This document shows, piece after piece, positions 40,018 through 50,211 of a stretch of DNA of 64,000 nt. How positions within the stretch are numbered: the stretch's first letter is position 1; each line of letters starts with the position of its first letter. Origin of the DNA: Candidatus Alistipes avicola (GTDB taxonomy: Bacteria; Bacteroidota; Bacteroidia; Bacteroidales; Rikenellaceae); assembly GCA_019118565.1 (NCBI GenBank), contig DWYR01000025.1, positions 1-64,000 on the forward strand, in the 5' to 3' direction. A program made the translations under genes and the position numbers. Under the pieces are notes generated by a model. That model saw nothing but the letters and a program-made list of their open reading frames with translations, did not search any database and was not told where the DNA came from.

Positions 40018-40069
40018 AAATCGCGGCATCGGAGGGGGAGGAGGATCCCAACCGAAGTCATCCTCGTGC

Positions 40070-40108
40070 AAAAAAAGAGTTGCGGATTTTCTCCGCAACT
40101 CTTTTTTT
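40070..40108. terminator. bidirectional terminator
   Basis: AAAAAAAGAGTTGCGGA-ttttc-TCCGCAACTCTTTTTTT. Confidence 0.88.
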
Positions 40109-40128
40109 AGGGGCATTCCGGCAAAAGG

Positions 40129-40911
40129 TCAATGACAGTCACAACAGGAGGCATCCTCCGCATCGTGCGGACCGAGTACCGTATGGGGAATTTTCCCGTG
40201 CGAAATGAGTTGGATAGGGCAATCGTAGTTGCGTAGCTGCTCCTCCGTAATTACGTTCGAATCATGCCTATACACCCGTTGATTGACACACACGATACTC
40301 TGTACGACACTCGTTATCGTTCCCAAATCGTGTGAAATCATCACGATAGCCATCCGCTTGTGCAGCTCGGTCAACATCCGGTAGAGTTCATTCTCAAAAC
40401 GGTTATCCACAAAATTGGTCGGTTCGTCCAGAATCAATAACTTCGGCTCGGAGATCACGGCCCGGCACAACATGGCCCGCTGCATCTGACCACCCGAGAT
40501 CTCACCAATCGGACGACGCGCCAACTCGGCAATTCCGGCCTCCTCCAACAACGCCTCGGCATGTCGACGATCCTTGGCCGTATAGCGGGAAAAGAGTCCC
40601 TTCTGTCCCTGTAATCCGGACAAGACCACCTCCAGCACAGAAATCGGGAAACTGCGGTCAAAAACCGACAGCTGGGGCATGTAGCCGATCAAGCGCTCAC
40701 CGCCCCGATACAACTCCTGCGAATAGGTGATCGTTCCCCGATAGGGGACGTTTCCCACAATCGCCTTGACCAGAGTCGTCTTACCGCCTCCATTGGGACC
40801 TATAATTCCCAGAAAATCATCGGAATATATATCCAGATCGACCCCCTGAAGAGCCTCGTGTCCATCATACGACACACTGACATGACGCAACGATACGAGC
40901 GGTGTTCTCAT
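40129..40911 (-). CDS. metal (Zn/Mn-type) ABC transporter ATP-binding protein
   Basis: GPNGGGKTTLVKAIVG, ISGGQMQRAMLCRA, LLILDEPTNFVD; C-terminal HDAEDASCCDCH; next to a ZnuA-like gene. Confidence 0.92.
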   Translation of the reverse strand: MRTPLVSLRHVSVSYDGHEALQGVDLDIYSDDFLGIIGPNGGGKTTLVKAIVGNVPYRGTITYSQELYRGGERLIGYMPQLSVFDRSFPISVLEVVLSGLQGQKGLFSRYTAKDRRHAEALLEEAGIAELARRPIGEISGGQMQRAMLCRAVISEPKLLILDEPTNFVDNRFENELYRMLTELHKRMAIVMISHDLGTITSVVQSIVCVNQRVYRHDSNVITEEQLRNYDCPIQLISHGKIPHTVLGPHDAEDASCCDCH

Positions 40912-41798
40912 CGGGACGATACGATCAAATCGGTTATTTCCAATATGTTAGCCTCCACATCTTCAGCCAGCGGATCAATTTGGCGACTATCGGCCCCGAT
41001 ATCCGAAGCGATTACCTCGACCGTCGATGCCGGGAACTGGCTCTGATAGAGCAGGATATGGATACTGTCACGGCGAGCACGATCGATCAGCAACGCCAAG
41101 CGACGGGCTGAAGGCTCCTTGCCCTCCTGTTCGATTACAACCTGTTCAACGCCATAAGCACGGGCGTAATAGGTTAGGGCAGGGTGGTAGATCATGAAGT
41201 AGGAGACACCGCTCTCCTTCAATCGTTCGGCTATGGTCTCATCCAGTGTTGTCAAACGGCGATCTAACGCCTCATAACGAGCAGTATAGCTTAGCGAATC
41301 GGGGTAGAGTGTATGGATCGCCCGATAGGCATTTTCAGCCATCGTACGCAACTCCCGCGGCGAAGTCCAGATATGCGGGTCAACACCGTGGCTGTGCCCC
41401 TCGTCGGCACGAACGTGGGAACAACTGCCGGCAATCGGTTCGACTCCCTCGCTCAAAGCGATGACCTTGGAGCGATCTTCGATTTTCGAAAGCATATTCT
41501 GCTCAAAATCAAGCCATCCGATCCCGAAAACCAGTTCCGCACGATCCAGATCGACCATTTGGCGCGGAGTCAGTTCGAAGGTCTCGGGACTCGCTCCGGG
41601 CGGGACCAGCACCTCAACCCGAAAATCATCACCCACAATATCCTCAACGATTCCACGCAATGGCAGAATCGACACGTAGATCATCTTTTGATCCTCCGTG
41701 CTGCGGGAGCGGCCGCCACAACCAGCCAGCAGCAAACATCCCAAAGCAATCGCTATCAGTGATCGTTTCATTGTCACCATATACTTCAATAATTGCAC
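40908..41798 (-). CDS. metal ABC transporter substrate-binding lipoprotein (ZnuA/TroA-like)
   Basis: Lipobox LLLAGC; LRGIVEDIVGDDFRVEVLVPPGASPETFELTPRQMVDLDRA; DPHIWTSPRELRTMAEN. Confidence 0.93.
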   Translation of the reverse strand: MQLLKYMVTMKRSLIAIALGCLLLAGCGGRSRSTEDQKMIYVSILPLRGIVEDIVGDDFRVEVLVPPGASPETFELTPRQMVDLDRAELVFGIGWLDFEQNMLSKIEDRSKVIALSEGVEPIAGSCSHVRADEGHSHGVDPHIWTSPRELRTMAENAYRAIHTLYPDSLSYTARYEALDRRLTTLDETIAERLKESGVSYFMIYHPALTYYARAYGVEQVVIEQEGKEPSARRLALLIDRARRDSIHILLYQSQFPASTVEVIASDIGADSRQIDPLAEDVEANILEITDLIVSSR

Positions 41799-41941
41799 GA
41801 TCTTGTCCCATCAAATGTAGCAGTTGCAAATTTAGTCATTTTCCAGGAGAATTCCTCGAAGTACAAGGAATGCTAAAATTAAAGATCGAACTACGCACAA
41901 TATAATTTAACATAATACAAATATTAAATCAAAATATAATA

Positions 41942-41982
41942 GAACGAGAAAGGAGATGTATTTTGACATCTCCTTTCTCGTT
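41942..41982. terminator. bidirectional-type terminator after pepD
   Basis: AACGAGAAAGGAGATGT-attttg-ACATCTCCTTTCTCGTTT. Confidence 0.8.
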
Positions 41983-42005
41983 TATCTTATTCAGCAGATC
42001 GGTTT

Positions 42006-43457
42006 TTATCGAACCGTCTTCAGTATCTCAACCATCAGATCCCAGAATTTGGTAACGGTCGCAATCTCCAGACGCTCGTCGGGTGAATGAACACCACGCA
42101 GCGTCGGTCCGAATGAAACCATCTCCAAGTGCGGGAACTTCTTAAGGAACAAACCGCACTCCAGACCGGCATGGATCGCGCGCACCTTCGGTTTTACGCC
42201 GAACAGCTTTTCATAGCTCGACACGGTGATCTCCAGCAGTTTCGACTCCGGATTGGGCGACCAGCCCGGATAACCGTCCGAATGTATTACCTCGGCTCCT
42301 GCCAGTGCAAAAACAGACTCGACCATCTGCATGGCATAAACCTTTGCACTCTCCGAATCCGAACGCTGCGATGTGGTAACCACGATCCGATCCTCGCCTT
42401 CGAACTTCACGGAAGCCAGGTTCGTCGAGGTCTCCACCAGACCCGGCATGGCCATCGACATCTCGATCACGCCATTGGGAAGTCCGACCAGCGCATACAG
42501 CAGTTTCCGCTGAGCCTCCCGGTCAATCACAGATGCGACGATTGCACCCGCAAGAGCAATCCGGAATTTAGGTTCACGGAACTTTGCCTCGGATTTCAGC
42601 CCCTCGGCAAACTCCTTATAGAATGTCTCGAAAGCAGAGGTCTCGCTGCCCGGAACAGACAGGACGGCGAATGCCTCACGCGGGATCGCATTCCGCAAAT
42701 TACCACCGTCAAAACGGCTCAGACGCAGGTCGAAACGCTGCATTGCATTCCACAGGAATCTGGCAATCAGTTTATTCGAATTCATACGACCCTTGTCAAT
42801 ATCATCACCGGAGTGACCGCCGGAAAGATCGCTCACCTCAACGCGGAAGAATACGTGATCCTTCGGAGCCTCCTCGGCACGATAACGGAACGTAGCCAGG
42901 GTATCTACCCCACCGGCACATCCGATAAAGATCTCGCCCTCGTCCTCCGAGTCCAGGTTAACGAGGTATTTGCCCGTAAGCATTCCCTCGCCCAGACCGA
43001 ATGCACCGGTCAGGCCGGTCTCCTCATCCACCGTGAAAAGCGCCTCCAACGGGCCATGTTCCAGATCGGGATCGATCATCGCAGCCAAAGCCGCAGCCAT
43101 ACCGATACCGTCGTCCGCACCGAGCGTCGTACCCTCGGCCTTTACCCATCCGTCCTCGATCCGGGTACGGATCGGATCCTTCTCAAAATCAAATGCAAGA
43201 CCCGAATTTTTCTCGCAAACCATATCCATGTGGGACTGAAGAATAACCATCGGGCGATCCTCATACCCTTTCGTTGCCGGAACACGCATCACCACGTTTC
43301 CGGTTTGATCGGTTTGATAATCAATATGGTGCTTTTTAGCGAATTCTACCAAAAACTCACGAATTTTCTCCTCCTTCTTCGAGGGGCGCGGAACGCGCGT
43401 AATAGCATCGAACTGCTCCCAGACCAGTTTCGGCTCAAGTTTCGTAATTTCAGACAT
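42006..43457 (-). CDS. pepD: aminoacyl-histidine dipeptidase (M20 family)
   Basis: ILQSHMDMVCEKN, TTLGADDGIGMAAALA, FTVDEETGLTGAFGL, SGGHSGDDIDKGRMNSNKL. Confidence 0.95.
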   Translation of the reverse strand: MSEITKLEPKLVWEQFDAITRVPRPSKKEEKIREFLVEFAKKHHIDYQTDQTGNVVMRVPATKGYEDRPMVILQSHMDMVCEKNSGLAFDFEKDPIRTRIEDGWVKAEGTTLGADDGIGMAAALAAMIDPDLEHGPLEALFTVDEETGLTGAFGLGEGMLTGKYLVNLDSEDEGEIFIGCAGGVDTLATFRYRAEEAPKDHVFFRVEVSDLSGGHSGDDIDKGRMNSNKLIARFLWNAMQRFDLRLSRFDGGNLRNAIPREAFAVLSVPGSETSAFETFYKEFAEGLKSEAKFREPKFRIALAGAIVASVIDREAQRKLLYALVGLPNGVIEMSMAMPGLVETSTNLASVKFEGEDRIVVTTSQRSDSESAKVYAMQMVESVFALAGAEVIHSDGYPGWSPNPESKLLEITVSSYEKLFGVKPKVRAIHAGLECGLFLKKFPHLEMVSFGPTLRGVHSPDERLEIATVTKFWDLMVEILKTVR

Positions 43458-43682
43458 AAAACTATGATTTTCAATAAATTAAAATCTTTCTCTTTCAGAA
43501 CAGCACCCCACCCTTCCACGCTTCCTCCTAATGAAGAAACAATTTCGGATCTGTCCAGGGATTTTACCTTCGGTCCCGTCCTACATCTCACAAAGATAAC
43601 AAAAACCATCGAAATTCCTATGGATTCGAACTCACATTAATCCCTTTCGACAGAATTTATCAGCAAGTTCGACTTTCTTCCC

Positions 43683-43690
43683 TATATTTG
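43683..43690 (+). promoter_or_regulatory. Bacteroidetes -7 element candidate (TATATTTG) upstream of ispF
   Basis: TAnnTTTG match 25 bp before ATG 43715. Confidence 0.5.
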
Positions 43691-43714
43691 TATCGTATAA
43701 AAACACCTTAAAAG

Positions 43715-44206
43715 ATGTACCCATTCAGAATCGGTTACGGATATGATGTACACGCCCTGGCGGAGGGACTGCCGCTGGTCCTGGGCGGAATCGAAGTCGC
43801 CCACACAAAAGGCTGTGTAGCTCACTCGGACGGCGATGTCGCCCTGCACGCCATCTGTGATGCCCTGCTGGGCGCTGCCGCACTGGGCGATATCGGACTC
43901 CACTTCCCGGATACTTCGCCCCAGTTCAAAGGTATCGATTCCAAACGGCTGCTCGGCCGCTGTGTCGAACTGCTGCACGAAAGGGGCTACGCCGTAGGCA
44001 ACATCGACTGCACGATTGCCATGCAGCGTCCCAAGTTGCGTCCCTACATCGACCGGATGCGCGAGGCAATCGCACGCACGGTCGGCATCGAAACGGATGC
44101 CGTATCGGTCAAGGCCACGACGACCGAAAAACTGGGATTCGAAGGGCGCGAAGAGGGAGTGTCGGCATCGGCTGTCGTCCTGATTTTCAAATCCGGCTGT
44201 CAATAA
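43715..44206 (+). CDS. ispF: 2-C-methyl-D-erythritol 2,4-cyclodiphosphate synthase
   Basis: RIGYGYDVHALAEG; AHSDGDVALHAICDALLGAAALGDIGLHFPDT; KATTTEKLGFEGREEG. Confidence 0.97.
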   Translation: MYPFRIGYGYDVHALAEGLPLVLGGIEVAHTKGCVAHSDGDVALHAICDALLGAAALGDIGLHFPDTSPQFKGIDSKRLLGRCVELLHERGYAVGNIDCTIAMQRPKLRPYIDRMREAIARTVGIETDAVSVKATTTEKLGFEGREEGVSASAVVLIFKSGCQ

Positions 44207-44224
44207 GCCAATCGTTCCCCTATT

Positions 44225-45238
44225 ATGAGCCGAAGACTCTTTTTCCTCCTGCTGTCGGGATGGATCATGTTGCTGCTATCGGGTTGCAGCGACCATGCCG
44301 AAGCGACGAATCTGCCGGTTGTACCCGACTACTCACAAACCGAATACTGGTTCGAAGGTGGCGACACGGACGAAATGGCATACGATGTCTTCTACATCGT
44401 TCCGACCTGCGTATTCGACTGGCAGGATGCCGAAGGCAACATCTGCCACTGGATGGATCCGGACAACCCGTCTCACCGTGCCAGCGTCGACGGACCGATC
44501 CGGCTGGCCCGCGGCATATTCGCCGACGAAGCCAACTTCTACGCCCCCTATTACCGCCAAATCACCATCGAATCGTGGACCGAAAGCGAGCAGGAGATCG
44601 ACTCGCGGTTTGAAACGGCATACTCAGACATCGCATCGGCCTTTCACTATTACCTGCTGCACTTCAACGAGGGGCGACCGTTCATTCTCGCGGGACACAG
44701 CCAAGGCGGGAAAGCGGTCATTGAACTGCTGTGCCGTGAGATGGATGACGAGACCTACAACCGAATGATTGCGGCCTATCCGCTGGGCTATCCGGTGCGG
44801 GATGAGAAGCATTCACCCTATCTGATCCCCGCCGCAAAGGCCGATGATACGGGCGTGTTCATCACCTTCAGTTCGGTCTCTTCCCCCGACAAACTGACAC
44901 CGTTGCTCTCGGGCAGCCGGGCTGCGATCAACCCTCTCAACTGGCGAACCGACTCCGAACCGGGTACGAAAGAACAACACTTAGGCGCGGTTTTCACTGC
45001 TGCGACCGGCGATATCGTCTCCGAAGAGGCACACATGATTTCAGCCTCGCTGGACGATGCCACCAAAGCCTTGGTCCTCTCCGGCATCGACCCGCAAGCC
45101 TATTACGAACCGGCTCTGGCCGATCTCTTTCCCCCTGGCAACTATCACGTCGTGGAGTTAAATCTCTTCTACCGCAACCTGCAACAGAATGTAAAGGAGC
45201 GTGCCGCCGCATTCTTCGCCGCACACGCAGACCAATAA
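44225..45238 (+). CDS. DUF3089-like alpha/beta-hydrolase lipoprotein
   Basis: Lipobox LLLSGC; AYDVFYIVPTCVFDW; ILAGHSQGGKAVIELL nucleophile elbow. Confidence 0.82.
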   Translation: MSRRLFFLLLSGWIMLLLSGCSDHAEATNLPVVPDYSQTEYWFEGGDTDEMAYDVFYIVPTCVFDWQDAEGNICHWMDPDNPSHRASVDGPIRLARGIFADEANFYAPYYRQITIESWTESEQEIDSRFETAYSDIASAFHYYLLHFNEGRPFILAGHSQGGKAVIELLCREMDDETYNRMIAAYPLGYPVRDEKHSPYLIPAAKADDTGVFITFSSVSSPDKLTPLLSGSRAAINPLNWRTDSEPGTKEQHLGAVFTAATGDIVSEEAHMISASLDDATKALVLSGIDPQAYYEPALADLFPPGNYHVVELNLFYRNLQQNVKERAAAFFAAHADQ

Positions 45239-45264
45239 GGAAGGAATCCGCTCCCAGATACACG

Positions 45265-45300
45265 AAGAACCCCGCACCTTTCCCAAGGTGCGGGGTTCTC
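45265..45300. terminator. bidirectional hairpin between convergent genes
   Basis: GAACCCCGCACCTT-tccc-AAGGTGCGGGGTTC. Confidence 0.75.
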
Positions 45301-45335
45301 TACGTCAAAACTTCGAATACGGATGCTACAATCCG

Positions 45336-45875
45336 CTATATCTGGAAGATGATGCCCGAATACTGTACCGTCGTATTGAAAGCCCGTTCGACGGTCAGGT
45401 TCGCACCGCCCGTCTTGGTGTATATCTCCAACGTAAAGGTATATATCGACCCGTCGAACAGCGTGGAGACAAACGTGACGGTCCAACCGTTGTCGGTCTT
45501 CTGGGTCGTATAATTCTCCACATTGGAGGTTACATAGTTAAGGACCGAAACACGATACGGAGGCATCGACCCTTCGATATAGGGCAGATAGATGTCGAAT
45601 CTTCCGTCCTGATACTCCAGGCTGAAATCCGGATTGGAAATCGGGACCGTCGGGCCTACAGAACGCTGCATGCTGCGGGGAATAAACTGGAAATATCCCG
45701 CGTTAACCATCGAGTCGATATGCTGCTCGAATGCGAGTTGGCGAGCCGCACGCTTCTGCGTACGCTCTTCACGACGCTCCTGTTTGGTCGTCTGCTGATT
45801 CTGCTGCTGGGCGCACACTTCGTATCCGCTCAGGCTGAACGCCATGATTACCAGCAAAATAATAAACTTTTTCAT
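45336..45875 (-). CDS. DUF4251-like secreted protein
   Basis: Signal peptide; NPDFSLEYQDGRFDIYLPYIEGSMPPYRVS. Confidence 0.78.
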   Translation of the reverse strand: MKKFIILLVIMAFSLSGYEVCAQQQNQQTTKQERREERTQKRAARQLAFEQHIDSMVNAGYFQFIPRSMQRSVGPTVPISNPDFSLEYQDGRFDIYLPYIEGSMPPYRVSVLNYVTSNVENYTTQKTDNGWTVTFVSTLFDGSIYTFTLEIYTKTGGANLTVERAFNTTVQYSGIIFQI

Positions 45876-45918
45876 AGCAAATTAAGATTTGTTAAACAAG
45901 GTTTAGCAAAATCTCTGC

Positions 45919-48741
45919 CTAAAGTCCCATCTTGCGCAAAAATTCTCCGGTATAGCTCGCTTTATTTTTCGCCACCTCCGCTGGAGTACCCGTTGCCACG
46001 ACACGACCACCCTCTTCGCCCCCTTCCGGACCGATATCGATCAGGTAATCGGCAACTTTGATCACATCGAGGTTATGTTCGATCACAATGACCGTATTTC
46101 CCCGATCAACCAACTTATTCAACACCTCCAATAACTGACGGATATCTTCGAAGTGGAGTCCCGTCGTCGGTTCATCCAGGATGTAGAGCGTGCGGCCGGT
46201 ATCGCGCTTGGAGAGTTCGCTCGAAAGTTTGATACGCTGGCTCTCTCCGCCCGAGAGAGTCGTACAGGGCTGACCCAGCGTCAGATAACCAAGTCCGACC
46301 TCCTGGATGGCACGCAGTTTCTGGTAAATATTGGGAATATTCGAGAAGAACTCGACCGCCATGTTGACCGTCATGTTCAATACATCGTCGATGCTCTTCC
46401 CCTTATATTTCACTTCGAGAGTTTCGCGGTTGTAACGATGGCCGCCGCACGCCTTGCAGGTCACATAGACATCGGGCAGGAAATTCATCTCAAGAGTTTG
46501 TACCCCGGCACCCCGGCACTCCTCGCAACGTCCTCCCTTCACGTTGAACGAGAAGCGTCCCGCCTTGAACCCTCGTATCTGGGCATCAGGTGTCTGCTCG
46601 AACAATTTTCGAATATCGGAGAAGACATTGGAATAGGTGGCCGGATTGCTGCGTGGTGAACGGCCGATCGGCGACTGATCGACCACAACCAGTTTGTCGA
46701 TCCACTCCGTACCCGTAATGGAGTCGTATTCGAGCGGCTGGTCGAACGAGCGATAGAGCTGACGGCTCAGAATTGGCCTCAGCGTCTCGTTGATCAGGGT
46801 CGATTTTCCGGAGCCGCTGACTCCCGTGACGCAGATCAGCTTCCCGAGCGGGAACCCCACGTCGATCCCCTTCAGGTTATTGCCCCGCGCCCCCTTGATG
46901 ACGATGCTGTTGCCGCTGCCCTTCCGCACCTGTTGCGGTATTTCGATCCGGCGACGTCCCGTGAGATAATCCGCCGTGACAGAATTCGATTTCAAAATAT
47001 CGTCAAACGTACCCGAAGCGACGATCTGTCCCCCTTTGCGTCCAGCCAGCGGCCCCACGTCCACGATCCAGTCCGCAGCACGCATCATATCTTCGTCATG
47101 TTCGACCACAATGACCGAATTGCCGGCTTCGCGCAGCTCCTTCAGGCTGCGGATGAGCCGCTGGTTATCCCGCTGGTGCAGGCCGATCGAGGGCTCGTCA
47201 AGAATATAAAGCACATGAACGAGTTTCGAACCGATCTGAGTGGCCAGGCGGATACGCTGGCTCTCACCACCCGAAAGCGAACGCGACGAGCGGGAGAGCG
47301 AAAGATACCCCAACCCCACTTCCAGCAGGAAACGGACCCGTTCGCGGATCTCCTTAATGATCTCCTGGGCAATCTTGCGTTCCCGTTCCGAGAGGTACTC
47401 CTCAACATGGTCGATCCATTCGGCAAAACGGGTAATCGACAAGGCCGACACCTCGGCGATATTCTTACCGCCGATACGGAACTGCAAGGCCTCCGCCTTC
47501 AAACGTGTTCCGCCGCATACGCTGCACGGTTTATAGCGCAGGAACTGTTCCCGCCACTTGCGGCCACGAGCCGAATCATCCTCCTCGGTTCGGGAGATAT
47601 ATTCGGCCACACCTTCCCACGAGATCAGATTGCGGCCCGCCGATGCGGCACTGAACTCCGACAGATCGATGGTCAGCGGCTCGGAATCGCCGTACAGGAT
47701 GGCATTCATACCCTCATCGGAGATCGTTCCGACAGGATCGTCGAGGGTGAAATCATACCGTCGTCCCAACATCTCGAGAATGGCGAAAAGCGTGTTGTTC
47801 CGATACTTCCCGAGAGGTTCCACGCCCCCCTCACGCAGCGACAGCGACGGATTGGGGAGGATCCTCTCACGATCGAATACGGCCTCGATACCAATACCAT
47901 TACAATGGGGGCAGGCACCCTTCGGTGAATTGAACGAGAAGGTATGGGGTGCGGGATCTTCAAATGCAAGGCCTGTCGTAGGGCACATCAGATGGCGCGA
48001 AAAATAACGCATCTTCTCCGTCTGATAGTCATAAACGGACATCGTTCCCTTTCCCTGACGCATGGCCTCCCGCAACGACGCGAGCAGGCGATCATGGAGC
48101 GACCGATCGACCGCCATACGGTCAATCACCAGATCGATCGTATGGATCTTATAACGGTCGAGCTTCATGCCCGCCGCAAATTCCCGGATCTCACCGTCGA
48201 TCCGGGCATAGAGATACCCTTTCTTGCTCAGGGTTTCGAACAGTTCGCGGTAATGCCCCTTACGTCCCTTGACGATCGGAGCCATCACGGCAATCTTCCG
48301 GCCGTCGAAATCGTGTAAGATAAGCTCCAGAATCTGCTCGTCGGTATAGTGCACCATCTCCTCACCCGTGGCCGGAGAGTAGGCCCGCGAAGCCCGGGCA
48401 TAGAGCAGACGCAGGAAGTCATTGATCTCGGTTACCGTACCCACCGTCGAACGGGGATTCTTGTTGGTCGTCTTCTGCTCGATGGCAACCACCGGACTCA
48501 ATCCCGTAATCTTATCTACATCGGGACGCTCCATATTGCCGACAAACTGCCGCGCATAGGTAGACAAAGTCTCCATATAGCGGCGCTGTCCTTCGGCATA
48601 GATGGTATCGAAAGCCAACGACGATTTGCCCGATCCGGAAAGACCGGTAATGACCACTAACTTCTCACGGGGAATTTCGAGATCGACGTTCTTCAGATTA
48701 TGAACCCGAGCGCCGAGTATTTTGATCGTTTTCTCTTCCAC
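45919..48741 (-). CDS. uvrA: excinuclease ABC subunit UvrA
   Basis: 940 aa; [60 protein letters not shown]. Confidence 0.98.
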   Translation of the reverse strand: MEEKTIKILGARVHNLKNVDLEIPREKLVVITGLSGSGKSSLAFDTIYAEGQRRYMETLSTYARQFVGNMERPDVDKITGLSPVVAIEQKTTNKNPRSTVGTVTEINDFLRLLYARASRAYSPATGEEMVHYTDEQILELILHDFDGRKIAVMAPIVKGRKGHYRELFETLSKKGYLYARIDGEIREFAAGMKLDRYKIHTIDLVIDRMAVDRSLHDRLLASLREAMRQGKGTMSVYDYQTEKMRYFSRHLMCPTTGLAFEDPAPHTFSFNSPKGACPHCNGIGIEAVFDRERILPNPSLSLREGGVEPLGKYRNNTLFAILEMLGRRYDFTLDDPVGTISDEGMNAILYGDSEPLTIDLSEFSAASAGRNLISWEGVAEYISRTEEDDSARGRKWREQFLRYKPCSVCGGTRLKAEALQFRIGGKNIAEVSALSITRFAEWIDHVEEYLSERERKIAQEIIKEIRERVRFLLEVGLGYLSLSRSSRSLSGGESQRIRLATQIGSKLVHVLYILDEPSIGLHQRDNQRLIRSLKELREAGNSVIVVEHDEDMMRAADWIVDVGPLAGRKGGQIVASGTFDDILKSNSVTADYLTGRRRIEIPQQVRKGSGNSIVIKGARGNNLKGIDVGFPLGKLICVTGVSGSGKSTLINETLRPILSRQLYRSFDQPLEYDSITGTEWIDKLVVVDQSPIGRSPRSNPATYSNVFSDIRKLFEQTPDAQIRGFKAGRFSFNVKGGRCEECRGAGVQTLEMNFLPDVYVTCKACGGHRYNRETLEVKYKGKSIDDVLNMTVNMAVEFFSNIPNIYQKLRAIQEVGLGYLTLGQPCTTLSGGESQRIKLSSELSKRDTGRTLYILDEPTTGLHFEDIRQLLEVLNKLVDRGNTVIVIEHNLDVIKVADYLIDIGPEGGEEGGRVVATGTPAEVAKNKASYTGEFLRKMGL

Positions 48742-48837
48742 TTTACACCTATAAAACGCGTAAAGTTACAGATTATTTTCGAGGGCTGCAAGCAACCCGG
48801 GGAATGGAGGCTGGCAGCCGGGTGCAGGCACATCCCG

Positions 48838-49338
48838 CTACCATACGGTAAAAAGCATCGGCATGGAAACCTCTTCGAAGAGATTGGTCACCTCGATTCT
48901 CTCTTTGCGGGCCCGGCGGACCGTATAGCCGGTCCCGCTGCGGGAACGCTCATACCAGGCGACCAGACGGTCGGCATGGTCCACCAGATAGTCGTTGCGG
49001 CGATAGAAACACCCCCGGCTGTAGGCCGGTTCGAGTTCGACCGTACGGTCGGCTGCAGCCAGGACAGCCCAATAACGCATCCGCTCACGAATCGGGAAAT
49101 CCCTTTCTTGCCCGTGAAACGGGACAACGGCTATCAACTGCATTCCGGGACACTCCTCCCGCAACGACAATACCGCTTCGGCCGCGGCCAGATCGAATCC
49201 GAGGGCCATCCCCGAATAAAAAAAACGGTATCCCTCCTCATACAGCGACCGCACAAGTGCCGCCAACCTATCATCGGCCTGCCCATCATACTCCTGATGC
49301 CCGGTAAAAGCCACACTCACCTCTCGATTGTATTCCAT
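48838..49338 (-). CDS. SLOG/DUF1273-like protein
   Basis: VAFTGHQEYDG...GYRFFYSGMALGFDLAAAEAVLSLREECPGMQLIAVVPFHGQE. Confidence 0.75.
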   Translation of the reverse strand: MEYNREVSVAFTGHQEYDGQADDRLAALVRSLYEEGYRFFYSGMALGFDLAAAEAVLSLREECPGMQLIAVVPFHGQERDFPIRERMRYWAVLAAADRTVELEPAYSRGCFYRRNDYLVDHADRLVAWYERSRSGTGYTVRRARKERIEVTNLFEEVSMPMLFTVW

Positions 49339-49466
49339 TTTATAAAAATACGAAGAAATCCACTAAAATCCAAGTAGGCTCCAAGAAAGTTGCAAGAGAG
49401 CGAAAATCCGTAAAAACGGTGCGATATTTGTTACTTTTCGAGTAAACGAATTAAAACGCCACTGCT

Positions 49467-49712
49467 ATGAAAAACACATCAGCCTGCATCGCTTCCTTTA
49501 TCGGTGGCATGATTCTGGGAGCAGCCATCACCGCCCTGACCACTCCACGTACGGGCAAGGAGGTTCGCGATTCGATCCGTGATTTCGTAGACAAGGAGAC
49601 CGATAAACTCCGTGAAAAAGCGGATATGCTTCGCAACAAAGTCGACCAGCTCCGTTCGAGAATGGCCGACAAGATCGAAGAACTGAACGAAGAGTGCGAT
49701 TGCGGCAAGTAG
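49467..49712 (+). CDS. YtxH-like small protein
   Basis: SFIGGMILGAAITALTTPRTGKEVRDSIRDFVDKETDKLREKADMLRNK. Confidence 0.78.
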   Translation: MKNTSACIASFIGGMILGAAITALTTPRTGKEVRDSIRDFVDKETDKLREKADMLRNKVDQLRSRMADKIEELNEECDCGK

Positions 49713-49750
49713 CTCCATTCACGCACGCCGATCCGTAAACTTTTCCCGCA

Positions 49751-50092
49751 ATGAATGAGAACCAACCCCGCAGGAGCATCGTAACACCGCTCGTTCTGTT
49801 CGGACTAACGACCACGGCAGCCGTTATCCTGCTGATCACCACATTGGTAGTATGGCTCGCCGAAGTAACCGGATCGATGATCTGGGCGACCCTGATCGTA
49901 GGCGGATTTTTCGCCATCGTCGCAACGATCATCTATTTCGCCTCCGTGAGAGGAGTCATCCGTTACATCCGGGATCAGATGGAGAACATCTCGGAGATGG
50001 CCCAACTCATCAAGGCAGGCTACCGATGGGTAACCGACAAGATCAACAGCATCCTCTGTGAACTGTTGAGCGGTTTGCTCAGAAAACTCTGA
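49751..50092 (+). CDS. small two-helix membrane protein (holin-superfamily/YqjE-like)
   Basis: Two hydrophobic segments and basic/amphipathic C-terminus; adjacent to the YtxH-like gene. Confidence 0.6.
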   Translation: MNENQPRRSIVTPLVLFGLTTTAAVILLITTLVVWLAEVTGSMIWATLIVGGFFAIVATIIYFASVRGVIRYIRDQMENISEMAQLIKAGYRWVTDKINSILCELLSGLLRKL

Positions 50093-50132
50093 CGCACAAA
50101 ACAAAAAAAGATCGATCCGCGTTCAGAAACAA

Positions 50133-50174
50133 AAACAGCGATGGCTGCTCTGATCAGAGCAGCCATCGCTGTTT
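50133..50174. terminator. bidirectional hairpin (42-nt perfect palindrome)
   Basis: AAACAGCGATGGCTGCTCTGATCAGAGCAGCCATCGCTGTTT between convergent genes. Confidence 0.8.
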
Positions 50175-50211
50175 CTTTATAGTTCCAAATATACCTGATA
50201 TTTAATACGCG

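Noticed and set aside
40404-40412. Perfect DnaA-box-like TTATCCACA
   Set aside because: Single copy inside an ABC ATPase gene, far from dnaA; no cluster, so no origin claim.
49751-50092. Phage holin implying a prophage
   Set aside because: Only a small two-helix membrane protein beside a YtxH-like gene; no other phage genes.
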